DNA of 64,000 nt from Yersinia vastinensis (GTDB lineage: Bacteria; Pseudomonadota; Gammaproteobacteria; Enterobacterales; Enterobacteriaceae), in NCBI RefSeq assembly GCF_902726565.1, contig NZ_CACVAF010000001.1:434001-498000 (forward strand), read 5' to 3'. The position numbers and the translations under genes are program-made. The first letter of the stretch is position 1. Each line of letters begins with the position of its first letter. Shown in pieces: positions 56,500 to 64,000 of the stretch. Under the pieces are notes generated by a model that searched no databases, had not been told where the DNA came from, and saw nothing but the letters and a program-made list of their open reading frames with translations.

Positions 56500-59400
56500 T
56501 TAGAAGCTATAGCTGATGCCAACATTCGCTGTCACCGGAGAAGAGATGTTCTTACCCTTGGCAAATTTCACTTCAGAAGTCAGCGAAACATTTTTGGTTA
56601 ACTGAGCATTCATCCCCAGACCAACATTCCCACGAGTACCGGATAAATCATTGCTGAACTGCTCGTTGTTAATCATCATCTTGTTGCCTTTAGCAAACTC
56701 CTGATCTACCGACAACATGGCATAGGGCTTGATAGTCGCGCCATTTTTCAATTTGATCTGATAACCAGTGTTCACGCCAAGGGTGCCAATAACCGACTGG
56801 TTACTTTTGCTTTGGGCTTGCATACCATTAGATAACTTATAGTTATCGTTAAATCCATTGAAGCCGCTGATGCCGACATAAGGCGTGACAGATAGCGCAC
56901 CCCGCTGAATATTCTTACCCGCTTTTACGGCCAGACCAAGGCCTGCAAATTTTGATGTCCCTTTTGCTGCCTCCGCTCCGCGCATGGCGATATTGACATC
57001 CTGACTGAACTGGTTAGTTTTCAACACGCCATTAACGAAGTAACCCGTATGATGTTGATATAATGCGTAAGCACCTAGCGCGTAACTATCCACTTTGCCA
57101 CTGCTTTGATAATCCGTTTTAACTGATGAATGACTGTGACTGGCAAAGCCACCGAATGTGAAACTGCCATTATCCATCTCTGCGGTTTTATCTGCCCCCA
57201 ATGTCAGACCATTTAAGGTTTGATCGAAGTTGGTCGCAGTGCCATTAACCTTGAAATTGTTGTTCAAGTAAGTCAGCCAGACACCATCATCATGCGAAAA
57301 AGTAGCCAGTCGGTCTAAGCGGTTATTGACTGAGCTCAGTTCGGCATTAAAAATCACCGGGCTGGTATTTGCCACTGCCAGGATACCCGCGGTACTGGCG
57401 GTCAGTTTGCTGGTATTAGCGACTAACTTGAAGGTGCCATTGCCAGCATCAACCAGGTCATATTGATAGTTCCCCTGACTGATCGTGCTGTTTAGCTTAA
57501 AGTGGGCGCTGCTGCCGCTACCGACTTGGACGACATTCAAGTTAGTTGGCGTGGTACCACTGTCCTTCACTTCAATATCAAAGCTACCGTCAGCTTTGCC
57601 AATGACCTGAATCGGTGCACCGGTGGCATTACTCAAGGTGTTCAGTTTAAAAGTACCTTTACCACTCAATGTCCCCATTTGCAGTTGGGTATTATTGGTT
57701 ACTTGAGTTAAGTCCACGACACCGCCATCCAGTACCACAGACTTAAAGCGATGTTGTGTGCCCTGTGGTGCGGCAAGGGTACGGACAGCACTGCGTTTAG
57801 TGCGCAGGCCACGAGCTTCTTCCGGCTCGCTCGCCAAGAAATTCATCTGCCCCGCTAAGTATAAATCCGTTTTTGCTGTATTAGCGCGGGCAAATATATC
57901 GATAATGCTGTCTTTATCCGCATTCAGTGCACCAGATACTGTGGCAGTATTGCTGATATTTATCGTGGAACTATGAAGTACAGCCCCGTTTAAAGCACCT
58001 TGCGCGGTAATGGTACTGCGAGTTGCGTTAAGGCCATTAACTTGAGCGCCTTCCTGCAAGTCGAAGTTACCGCCGCTCATGGTTAAGGTATTTATGATAC
58101 CGCCATTAGCAGCCGTGACATTACCGGCACTGACCATATTGCTGGCTGTCCCGCCATTAACCACTACTGCCTCGCCACCTTTGGCGATATTGGCACTAAC
58201 GGAAAGGGCATCAGTGCCGTTGACGATAAGTACACCGCCCGCAACGATATTTGTCCCGGTGTCAGTGCCGGCTTCGTTGTACAACATGCCCGATACCTGA
58301 GTGTTACTCATGTTAGCGTCTTTACTGTTCAGCATCGCCATGGCACGGAGGTTAATCGCCATGTCTTTGGTCTGAGCTTGGTCAGTGATCAGCACCTCTG
58401 GATTCAGAGTGTATGGATCGACGGTGTGATCACCATGATAAAGGGTGGCTTCATTACCATTAATCACGGCATTTTTAGAGAGGGCGGTACCGGTCAGAAT
58501 ATACTTGCCGTCAGCCATGACAACAGTACCGATATCCGTGCCCGAGTCATTGGTTAGGGTACCATTTTCAACGACAGTATTTTCCGCCAGAGAATCAGTT
58601 TCCAGAACTACTTTGCCGTCGTCAGTGATAATACTGCCTTTGGCTACACCACCGGCGAGCACCTTTTGAATGCCACCGTTAATTTTGGCATCCAGCGTGC
58701 TGGCATCTTTACTAACGGTAATATATGTGCCTGCTTTCGCGGTTAAGTTACTTTTGTTAACTTTAGTAACAATGATTGTCATTTTCTCTTTGTTAGCTTG
58801 TTGTTGGGCTTCATTTGCTTGTTTTTCTGTCTCTATTTTTAATTCATTCTTAATTTGTTGTTGCTTCTCAGCCTCTTCTTTTTCAGCTGTAGCTTTAGCT
58901 TCTTGGGTTTCAGCTAACTCTTTCTTTTCTTTTAACTCTTTAACTTCATTTTCTATTTTTTTGATGAAGTCATTAGTATTGTTCAGACTGCTTTCTGCAC
59001 TTTTAATGTCCTGCTTCGCCTCATTGATCAATATTTCTGCGTCAGCAGCTTTATTTTGCTCGATCGCTATATTCCCACTCATATTTTTTATCATTTCATT
59101 GGATAAGTTAATTAACTCATTTGTCTGATCAATCTCTTTTAAAACATCTTTTAATTCTTGCTCACCAATGTTTATGAAACCAGGGGGAGTCTTGGACTCT
59201 TCATTTTCTTTTTTTAATTTAGCCGCTTTTTCTTCTAATGTTTTAAGCTCACTATTTGCTGAAGCTAGGGCTTGCTGCTGTTTTTCTACAATATTATTTA
59301 GAATAGTAAGTCGTTGTTCTGCAAAATTTTTTTCTTTAGTTTTTTCTTCGAGTTTTTTTTGTGCGTTAGCATTATTTTCTTTAATTTTTTCAGCTATATG

Positions 59401-59724
59401 TAATGTTTCTTGTCTTTCCTTTTCAGCTTGGCGTTTTTTAGCCACTATTAGGCTTTTTTCTATCTGAGCTTGTTGCGCTATTTTCGCTTTATCTGCGGCA
59501 TGCTTGGCCGCTAGATCAGCATCTTGTTGTGCTTGTTTTGCTAACTGTGCTTTGTCTTCCGCTAATTTTTCAAGCAATGTTTTAGTTTCGGTTATTGTCG
59601 CTGTCTCTTTCTTTGTATCAATAACTAAAGTACTCGAGCTGGAGGTAGCATTACCAGATACTAACGCAGAGACAATAAGTGATAATGGCAATACACGTGT
59701 ACGTAATACAATTTGCTTTTTCAT
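56500..59724 (-). CDS. Autotransporter adhesin-like protein with N-terminal coiled coil
   Basis: 1074 residues. Signal peptide about 1-27. Residues 40-315 are a long charged Lys/Glu/Gln/Ala-rich coiled coil (AEKEEAEKQQQIKNELKIET). Residues 316 to about 620 are AIDA-like beta-helix repeats (NGGTASNMVSAGNVTAANGG). A pertactin-like region follows to about 810, then a C-terminal 12-strand beta-barrel ending in an aromatic residue (VGISYSF). This is a type Va secretion layout: the barrel inserts in the outer membrane and displays the passenger. The coiled coil ahead of the beta-helix is unusual. The gene sits alone between gshB and yqgE, and its 5' third is AT-rich, so it was probably acquired. 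No protease motif was seen; role in adhesion or aggregation is inferred. Confidence 0.9.
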   Translation of the reverse strand: MKKQIVLRTRVLPLSLIVSALVSGNATSSSSTLVIDTKKETATITETKTLLEKLAEDKAQLAKQAQQDADLAAKHAADKAKIAQQAQIEKSLIVAKKRQAEKERQETLHIAEKIKENNANAQKKLEEKTKEKNFAEQRLTILNNIVEKQQQALASANSELKTLEEKAAKLKKENEESKTPPGFINIGEQELKDVLKEIDQTNELINLSNEMIKNMSGNIAIEQNKAADAEILINEAKQDIKSAESSLNNTNDFIKKIENEVKELKEKKELAETQEAKATAEKEEAEKQQQIKNELKIETEKQANEAQQQANKEKMTIIVTKVNKSNLTAKAGTYITVSKDASTLDAKINGGIQKVLAGGVAKGSIITDDGKVVLETDSLAENTVVENGTLTNDSGTDIGTVVMADGKYILTGTALSKNAVINGNEATLYHGDHTVDPYTLNPEVLITDQAQTKDMAINLRAMAMLNSKDANMSNTQVSGMLYNEAGTDTGTNIVAGGVLIVNGTDALSVSANIAKGGEAVVVNGGTASNMVSAGNVTAANGGIINTLTMSGGNFDLQEGAQVNGLNATRSTITAQGALNGAVLHSSTINISNTATVSGALNADKDSIIDIFARANTAKTDLYLAGQMNFLASEPEEARGLRTKRSAVRTLAAPQGTQHRFKSVVLDGGVVDLTQVTNNTQLQMGTLSGKGTFKLNTLSNATGAPIQVIGKADGSFDIEVKDSGTTPTNLNVVQVGSGSSAHFKLNSTISQGNYQYDLVDAGNGTFKLVANTSKLTASTAGILAVANTSPVIFNAELSSVNNRLDRLATFSHDDGVWLTYLNNNFKVNGTATNFDQTLNGLTLGADKTAEMDNGSFTFGGFASHSHSSVKTDYQSSGKVDSYALGAYALYQHHTGYFVNGVLKTNQFSQDVNIAMRGAEAAKGTSKFAGLGLAVKAGKNIQRGALSVTPYVGISGFNGFNDNYKLSNGMQAQSKSNQSVIGTLGVNTGYQIKLKNGATIKPYAMLSVDQEFAKGNKMMINNEQFSNDLSGTRGNVGLGMNAQLTKNVSLTSEVKFAKGKNISSPVTANVGISYSF

Positions 59725-60114
59725 GGTTTCGTTTAATCCTGATTTAAATATATCAAATAGAATAGAGAGGATTGCTTAACAATCGATGCGGCAAAGATAT
59801 AGATGAAAAATAATCCAATCAACACGTTACTTTCGTGCTACAAGATCTGTTTTTTGTATTTAATATTTTTTTAATATTTTTTTCAGGATTAATTCTAGAT
59901 TATAGCATCATGGTTATTAGTTTTCATGTTGATTAAGATGTTGATTTTGTTGGTTTATTTTAATGGCTTGCAGGTGGTTACTATATCAGAGGGGAAAAGT
60001 GTTCTTTCATTTAAGTTTTGTGTCTATATGGGATTAAAAGAACATTAAAATTGAGTTTTAAAATAAACTTAATGAAGTGTTATTGTTGGTTTGGACATTA
60101 CTCTAAGTAAACCG

Positions 60115-60228
60115 AGAATATTTCCTAGAAAATAATCATGATGAATTAGTCTTTTTATTTATTAAGAATTACAATGAGAGTATTAGTAGACTATTTTTCT
60201 TAATTAAATATAGAATATTTCCTAGAAA
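60115..60228. repeat. 17-base direct repeat pair
   Basis: AGAATATTTCCTAGAAA occurs at 60115-60131 and again at 60212-60228, 97 bases apart, in the AT-rich region. TTTCCTAGAAA is itself partly symmetric, so these could be paired regulator sites for the autotransporter or insertion scars. Confidence 0.5.
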
Positions 60229-60296
60229 GAAATTTTAGCTCTGTGTTTATATTTAGATGCTTGTGATGCTGCAAATTACAGAGGGAGAGGGAAGTA

Positions 60297-60328
60297 CCCG
60301 AATCACTTACCGGAGTAAGCTCATCGGG
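60297..60328. repeat. ERIC-like palindromic core
   Basis: 32-base palindrome with ends CCCGA / TCGGG and inner CTTAC-CGGA-GTAAG, the same core as in the mutY-trmB repeats. It lies 35 bases past the gshB stop and may terminate that transcript. Confidence 0.6.
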
Positions 60329-60363
60329 ATTGACTGCAACTTTAATTTTTTTGGGGAGGCGAA

Positions 60364-61323
60364 TTACGCTTTTTTATCCGCTAAACGAACTTCAATCGCA
60401 TCCATCAGCATACCTGTGATAGAAACGTCCGGGAAGGCAGCTTCAATTTCGCGAATGCATGTTGGGCTGGTGACGTTAATTTCAGTCAAACGATCACCGA
60501 TGATATCCAAACCGACAAAAACTAAGCCCTTCTGCTTTAGAACGGGGGCCACGGCACGAGCAATTTTCCAATCGCTTTCGCTCAGTGGACGAGCTTCACC
60601 ACGACCACCAGCGGCCAGATTACCCCGGGTTTCACCTTGAGCTGGGATACGTGCCAAGCAATATGGGACTGGCTCGCCGTCAACCACTAACACACGCTTG
60701 TCGCCTTCTTTAATAGCAGGCAGGAAGTTTTGCGCCATACAGAAGCGGCTACCCAGTTCAGTCAGAGTTTCAATAATGACGGATAGGTTTGGATCATCTT
60801 GTTTCACGCGGAATATAGATGTACCGCCCATACCATCCAGAGGTTTAAGGATGATATCGCCGTGTTCCTGATGGAATTTGCGGATATGGTCTTTACTGCG
60901 GCTAACCAATGTATCTGGGGTCAGTTCTGGGAACCATGCAGTAAACAGTTTCTCATTACAGTCGCGCAGGCTCTGTGGCTTATTTACCACCAATGTACCT
61001 TTATCTTCTGCGCGCTCCAGAATATAGGTGGCGTAGATGAATTCAGTATCAAATGGAGGGTCTTTACGCATCAAAATGACATCAAGTTCATGCAGTGGCA
61101 GGTCTTGTTCTGTGCCAAAGCTGAACCAACTTTCTTTGTCTTGCTTCACACTCAGCAGGCGGGTTCGGGCGCGACCATCGCCACCACGCAGATAAAGGTC
61201 ACCCATCTCCATGTAATGCAGTTCCCAACCACGCTTTTGTGCTTCTAATAACATGGCGAAGCTGGAGTCTTTCTTAATATTAATGGACGAGATTGGGTCC
61301 ATTACGATGCCGAGCTTGATCAT
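60364..61323 (-). CDS. gshB: Glutathione synthetase
   Basis: 319 residues. ATP-grasp enzyme joining gamma-glutamylcysteine and glycine. MIKLGIVMDPISSINIKKDS start, ILKPLDGMGGTSIFRV glycine-rich loop, RGNLAAGGRGEARPLSE and FVGLDIIGDRLTEINVTSPT near the end. It closely matches the Yersinia protein as I recall it. Follows rsmE by 25 bases; in most enterics yqgE comes next. Confidence 0.97.
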   Translation of the reverse strand: MIKLGIVMDPISSINIKKDSSFAMLLEAQKRGWELHYMEMGDLYLRGGDGRARTRLLSVKQDKESWFSFGTEQDLPLHELDVILMRKDPPFDTEFIYATYILERAEDKGTLVVNKPQSLRDCNEKLFTAWFPELTPDTLVSRSKDHIRKFHQEHGDIILKPLDGMGGTSIFRVKQDDPNLSVIIETLTELGSRFCMAQNFLPAIKEGDKRVLVVDGEPVPYCLARIPAQGETRGNLAAGGRGEARPLSESDWKIARAVAPVLKQKGLVFVGLDIIGDRLTEINVTSPTCIREIEAAFPDVSITGMLMDAIEVRLADKKA

Positions 61324-61348
61324 TCTTCTCTCCTAATGGGAACAAAAT

Positions 61349-62080
61349 TTATCCCAGATCGCCAAACCGCACCTGCAAAGCAGTGATGGCGGTAAGGGCG
61401 GTAGTTTCGGTACGCAGGACGCGTGGTCCTAGCAGGATATCAGTAAATCCAAGGCGCGAGGTCATAGCAATTTCATCACCAGAGAGACCGCCTTCCGGGC
61501 CTATCAATAGACGTACTTTGTTAAGTGACGAGGGGAGGGTATTGATGCTGTTGCTGGCGCGTGGGTGCAGGTTAAGTTTCAGACTGTCATCTTGCTCTGC
61601 ACACCAGTCAGATAGCTGCATGGCTTCGCGAATTTTCGGGACAGTATTGCGCCCGCATTGTTCGCAGGCGGCGATAGCAATTTTCTGCCACTGCTGAATT
61701 TTCTTCGCCAAGCGTTCGCCATCAAGTTTTACGCCGCAGCGCTCAGAGAACAGTGGTGTGATGACATTGACACCCAGTTCAATAGATTTTTGAACCGTAA
61801 ACTCCATTTTCTCCCCACGGGAGATAACCTGGCCTAAATGCAGATTTAAAGGGGATTCACGATCTTCTACCTGCCCCTCTGCCAGCCGGACAATCAGGTT
61901 TTTTTTATCAACCCGGATAATTTCAGCCGCAAAAACCTGATTACTGCCATCAAATAATTGCAGACTTTGCCCTTCGCCCATTCGCAGAACGCGGCCGACA
62001 TGATTCGCCGCCTCATCGCTGAGTGCCAGTTCAGTATTGGCCTGCAAAGGCTGCGGATGATAGATGCGGGGTATTCGCAT
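61349..62080 (-). CDS. rsmE: 16S rRNA (uracil(1498)-N3)-methyltransferase RsmE
   Basis: 243 residues, SPOUT-class methyltransferase. Starts [12 protein letters not shown]; trefoil-knot SAM site in [14 protein letters not shown] and [16 protein letters not shown]. The N-terminal PUA-like RNA-binding domain runs to about residue 75. Between endA and gshB as in E. coli. Confidence 0.97.
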   Translation of the reverse strand: MRIPRIYHPQPLQANTELALSDEAANHVGRVLRMGEGQSLQLFDGSNQVFAAEIIRVDKKNLIVRLAEGQVEDRESPLNLHLGQVISRGEKMEFTVQKSIELGVNVITPLFSERCGVKLDGERLAKKIQQWQKIAIAACEQCGRNTVPKIREAMQLSDWCAEQDDSLKLNLHPRASNSINTLPSSLNKVRLLIGPEGGLSGDEIAMTSRLGFTDILLGPRVLRTETTALTAITALQVRFGDLG

Positions 62081-62121
62081 GAGTGACGTCCTGAAACGAA
62101 AATATTGACCAGTATACTAGA

Positions 62122-62829
62122 TTAGCCTTTTTGCTGCTGGCAAGCCTGTTGTACATAAGGGTTATGATTCCCTTGCGCTTTTGCTACTCGTTCATCGCGT
62201 TGGCATTCCCAACGAGTGACTGGGTACTGGCGATCCCAGATTTCAAATAGCTTGCTTTGCTGCTTGGACAGACGCAATTGATATTGATCGCGCATATAAA
62301 AATAAGTCCGTGCTATAGCCCCACGCGCACGTGCTGGAGGTTCTGCCTGCTTATTTTTGAAATCGACTTTCATATCACATTGGCCATATTGACCATTGCC
62401 ACCATTCCATTGGGAATACATGAAGTTATTGCGATCACCATTTACTTCACCAATAGCGGGTTGCAGATTATGCAAGTCAGTCTCTATCTGGCGATAGACG
62501 GGATCTTTAGCGCAATTCTTGCGCCCGCCTTGTTGCCAGCATTGACGCTGGTGGCCAAATTGCCAAGCCGGAACCACATGTTCCCATTCAATCCGTGCCG
62601 CACGTTGTGCATTTTTTCTCGGTTGATAGCCGCAACTCTTTAGATCGGGTATGCCTTTTTTACCTTGCCAGTTAATCTTGCATCCACAATAAAAGCTACC
62701 GGGTGCATCGCGATTAATTTTTGCGGCGACGGCCTTGGCTTGGGAAAAGTTATTGATGCTCTGGCTGTAGCTTGTGGGGGTAAATAGTGGGGAGGATAAA
62801 ACCAGCAGGAATAGAAGTTTGCGTAACAT
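62122..62829 (-). CDS. endA: Periplasmic endonuclease I
   Basis: 235 residues with a Sec signal peptide (about 1-22). Non-specific DNA endonuclease of the periplasm. The beta-beta-alpha metal motif is around [20 protein letters not shown], with [16 protein letters not shown] carrying the conserved Asn. Several cysteines fit disulfides of the family. Confidence 0.96.
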   Translation of the reverse strand: MLRKLLFLLVLSSPLFTPTSYSQSINNFSQAKAVAAKINRDAPGSFYCGCKINWQGKKGIPDLKSCGYQPRKNAQRAARIEWEHVVPAWQFGHQRQCWQQGGRKNCAKDPVYRQIETDLHNLQPAIGEVNGDRNNFMYSQWNGGNGQYGQCDMKVDFKNKQAEPPARARGAIARTYFYMRDQYQLRLSKQQSKLFEIWDRQYPVTRWECQRDERVAKAQGNHNPYVQQACQQQKG

Positions 62830-62926
62830 GTCTCAAAACAGCCCGATAATGAAAAGCAGGCAGGTTATAGACAATGGCAATAAATGGCAAGTTAACATGC
62901 TGTTTTATAACAAATAACATTAATAT

Positions 62927-63439
62927 CTAACAGCTTTTCACGACCACGAACTGTAGTTTTTCACCACAATGACGGCAACGGTATTCACTCTCACCGCGTT
63001 GCACTTTATTGTGGCGACGAATAGTCAGAGCGTGTTGCTGACACTTGCATTGATAATTAAAGGTTTTGCTACGCACAGAGGCGACTTCAAACTGATGGGT
63101 ACGGCTAGCCGGGACTTGCAGTACTTGTTCCATCATCCAACGCCACTCTTTACCGTGGGGAGCCACGCGACCAAACTGACGATAAACCAGCAAGTGCGCC
63201 AGCTCATGGGGTACAACTTCATCAATAAAAGACTGTTGATTTTCCAGCAGTAAAACCGGATTGAGGCGAATTTCAAAGGATTGCAGATAGGCGCTACCCG
63301 CGCTGGTGCCACGTTGATGATAGTTGATTTTTGGCTCAGGGTAGTCGGTGCCAAGATGCTGGTTTGCCAGCTGTAATTTATGGCGCAGACAGCGCATAAC
63401 TGCTTGCTGTAACGCGATGGGGATTCTTCGTGAACTCAT
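62927..63439 (-). CDS. sprT: SprT family zinc protein
   Basis: 170 residues. HExxH zinc motif in [16 protein letters not shown] and C-terminal zinc-ribbon cysteines (CKC, CRHCG). Family related to metalloproteases of the Spartan type; cellular role in bacteria is unclear. Upstream of endA as in other enterics. Confidence 0.95.
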   Translation of the reverse strand: MSSRRIPIALQQAVMRCLRHKLQLANQHLGTDYPEPKINYHQRGTSAGSAYLQSFEIRLNPVLLLENQQSFIDEVVPHELAHLLVYRQFGRVAPHGKEWRWMMEQVLQVPASRTHQFEVASVRSKTFNYQCKCQQHALTIRRHNKVQRGESEYRCRHCGEKLQFVVVKSC

Positions 63440-63499
63440 ATTGCGGAAGAATAAAACGGCAGATATCCAGATGCAAGCCAGCAGAGAGAACTATTTTTA

Positions 63500-63549
63500 G
63501 TTGATCATTATATTAAAATATATAATATAAATATATATATTGAATATAA
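63500..63549 (+). promoter_or_regulatory. AT-only palindromic region upstream of the ArsR/BigR-type gene
   Basis: The stretch is almost wholly A and T with overlapping inverted repeats (ATATATAATATAAATATATA). ArsR-family repressors bind AT-rich dyads over their own promoters, and BigR-type boxes are of this kind, so this is the likely operator. Exact boundaries cannot be set by eye. Confidence 0.5.
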
Positions 63550-63564
63550 ATGTCAGGGATACTT

Positions 63565-63894
63565 ATGGATGGCGATAAAGAAATCAGTGTAGACCTGATG
63601 CGGCAAGCGGCCGGGCAAGCTTGTGATGTGCTACGCATATTGGCAAATGAGGATCGGTTGCTATTGCTATGCCAACTGAGCCAGGGAGAAAAAGCGGTGG
63701 GTGAATTGGAAGCGGCATTAGGTATTCACCAGCCAACACTGTCACAGCAGCTTGGTGTACTACGCAGTGATGGGCTGGTAAACACTCGCCGCGAGGGAAA
63801 ACGAATTTTTTATTCAATAGCTGATAATAACATTCTGGCTCTGCTTGAAGTGCTTTATCGGCTTTACTGCCCGCAAGAGAAGGAGGGCGTATGA
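63565..63894 (+). CDS. ArsR-family repressor, BigR/SqrR-like sulfur sensor
   Basis: 109 residues from ATG 63565, chosen for the AGGGA ribosome site; ATG 63550 has none. Winged helix with recognition helix in HQPTLSQQLGVLRSDGL. Two cysteines, 36 (LLLLCQLSQG) and 102 (YRLYCPQ), are 66 residues apart, the spacing of Cys42 and Cys108 in BigR, where their disulfide or polysulfide bridge releases DNA on sulfide stress. The metal site of classical ArsR is absent. Overlaps the next gene by 4 bases. Confidence 0.9.
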   Translation: MDGDKEISVDLMRQAAGQACDVLRILANEDRLLLLCQLSQGEKAVGELEAALGIHQPTLSQQLGVLRSDGLVNTRREGKRIFYSIADNNILALLEVLYRLYCPQEKEGV

Positions 63895-64000
63895 CTATCG
63901 ATTGGGCTAACTTTACCCCTTATAGTGCACTGGCAGGTGGGGCAATATTGGGGATCGCAGTGACCCTCTTATTACTCTGGAATGGCAGAATTGCCGGTAT
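63891..64000 (+). CDS. YeeE/YedE-family membrane transporter, 3' end outside window
   Basis: First 36 codons only: MTIDWANFTPYSALAGGAIL then a hydrophobic helix GIAVTLLLLWNGRIAG. This start is typical of YeeE/YedE (sulfur transport, DUF395) proteins that accompany BigR-type regulators. Start overlaps the repressor stop (ATGA). Family call rests on this short piece and context. Confidence 0.75.
   Translation, partial: MTIDWANFTPYSALAGGAILGIAVTLLLLWNGRIAG

Larger units (their letters stand above)
59725..60363. other. AT-rich region upstream of the autotransporter gene
   Basis: About 640 bases with no convincing gene. It should hold the autotransporter promoter. It contains a 17-base direct repeat, an ERIC-like core, and one open frame entering gshB antisense that is not supported. 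Confidence 0.6.

Noticed and set aside
58670..59128. 152-codon frame antisense to the autotransporter coiled coil, rich in Phe, Ser and Leu
   Set aside because: Composition is what the complement of a Lys/Glu-rich coiled coil gives; no ribosome site.
62257..62643. Hydrophobic frame antisense to endA
   Set aside because: endA is intact with signal peptide and catalytic motif; the antisense frame has no start signals.
1..64000. CRISPR arrays, rRNA genes and intact insertion sequences
   Set aside because: No regularly spaced repeats, rRNA stretches or transposase frames were seen on either strand.

Overview
The window looks like the chromosome of a Yersinia-type member of the Enterobacterales. 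This rests on base composition in the upper 40s percent GC judged by eye, close resemblance of the housekeeping proteins to the E. coli and Yersinia families, ERIC-like repeats between genes, and the enteric gene orders speC - mltC - yggX - mutY - trmB - yggL - glsB - yggN - hemW - rdgB - yggU - yggT - proC - yggS and sprT - endA - rsmE - gshB - yqgE - ruvX. The genus is an inference from remembered sequences; no search was run.

1-29058 is a compact flagellar and chemotaxis locus. It holds the 3' part of flhA, flhE, fliT-fliS-fliD (reverse), fliC (forward) with a small unknown gene, a chemoreceptor gene, cheW-cheA-motB-motA, flhC-flhD, fliA, a second chemoreceptor gene, flgL-flgK, flgJ-flgB (all reverse), then flgA, flgM and flgN (forward). 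The proteins are of the primary enteric type. The locus carries its own class 1 regulator (FlhDC), sigma-28 (FliA) and anti-sigma factor (FlgM). Sigma-28-type promoters can be read in front of fliD, fliC, flgK and flgM. fliE-fliR, flhB, cheR/B/Y/Z and fliZ are not in the window.

29202-37022 is an accessory segment: a three-gene srfABC operon (membrane-anchored SrfA, actin-like-fold SrfB, degenerate P-loop SrfC), then an AT-rich reverse gene for an unknown 374-residue protein with a central hydrophobic block, which may be a pore-forming or membrane-active protein. The segment ends at a tRNA-Phe gene whose 3' end and terminator are duplicated 162 bp away, as expected of an old integration or recombination site.

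37827-55800 is largely conserved core: tRNA-Phe, speC with a candidate leader peptide, a TauE/SafE exporter, the mutY-yggX-mltC operon, trmB-yggL, glsB, yggN, the proC-yggT-yggU-rdgB-hemW cluster, yggS, a PilT-like ATPase and the agmatine pathway genes aguA and aguB. Both bacterial routes to putrescine (SpeC, and AguA/AguB acting on agmatine) lie within about 17 kb. Both have structured upstream regions that could act as leaders.

55378-63439 is the sprT-endA-rsmE-gshB-yqgE-ruvX operon. It is split between gshB and yqgE by a 1074-residue autotransporter gene with an unusual long coiled coil at the start of its passenger. The window ends with a two-cysteine ArsR/BigR-type sulfur-responsive repressor gene translationally coupled to a YeeE/YedE-family transporter gene that runs off the end.
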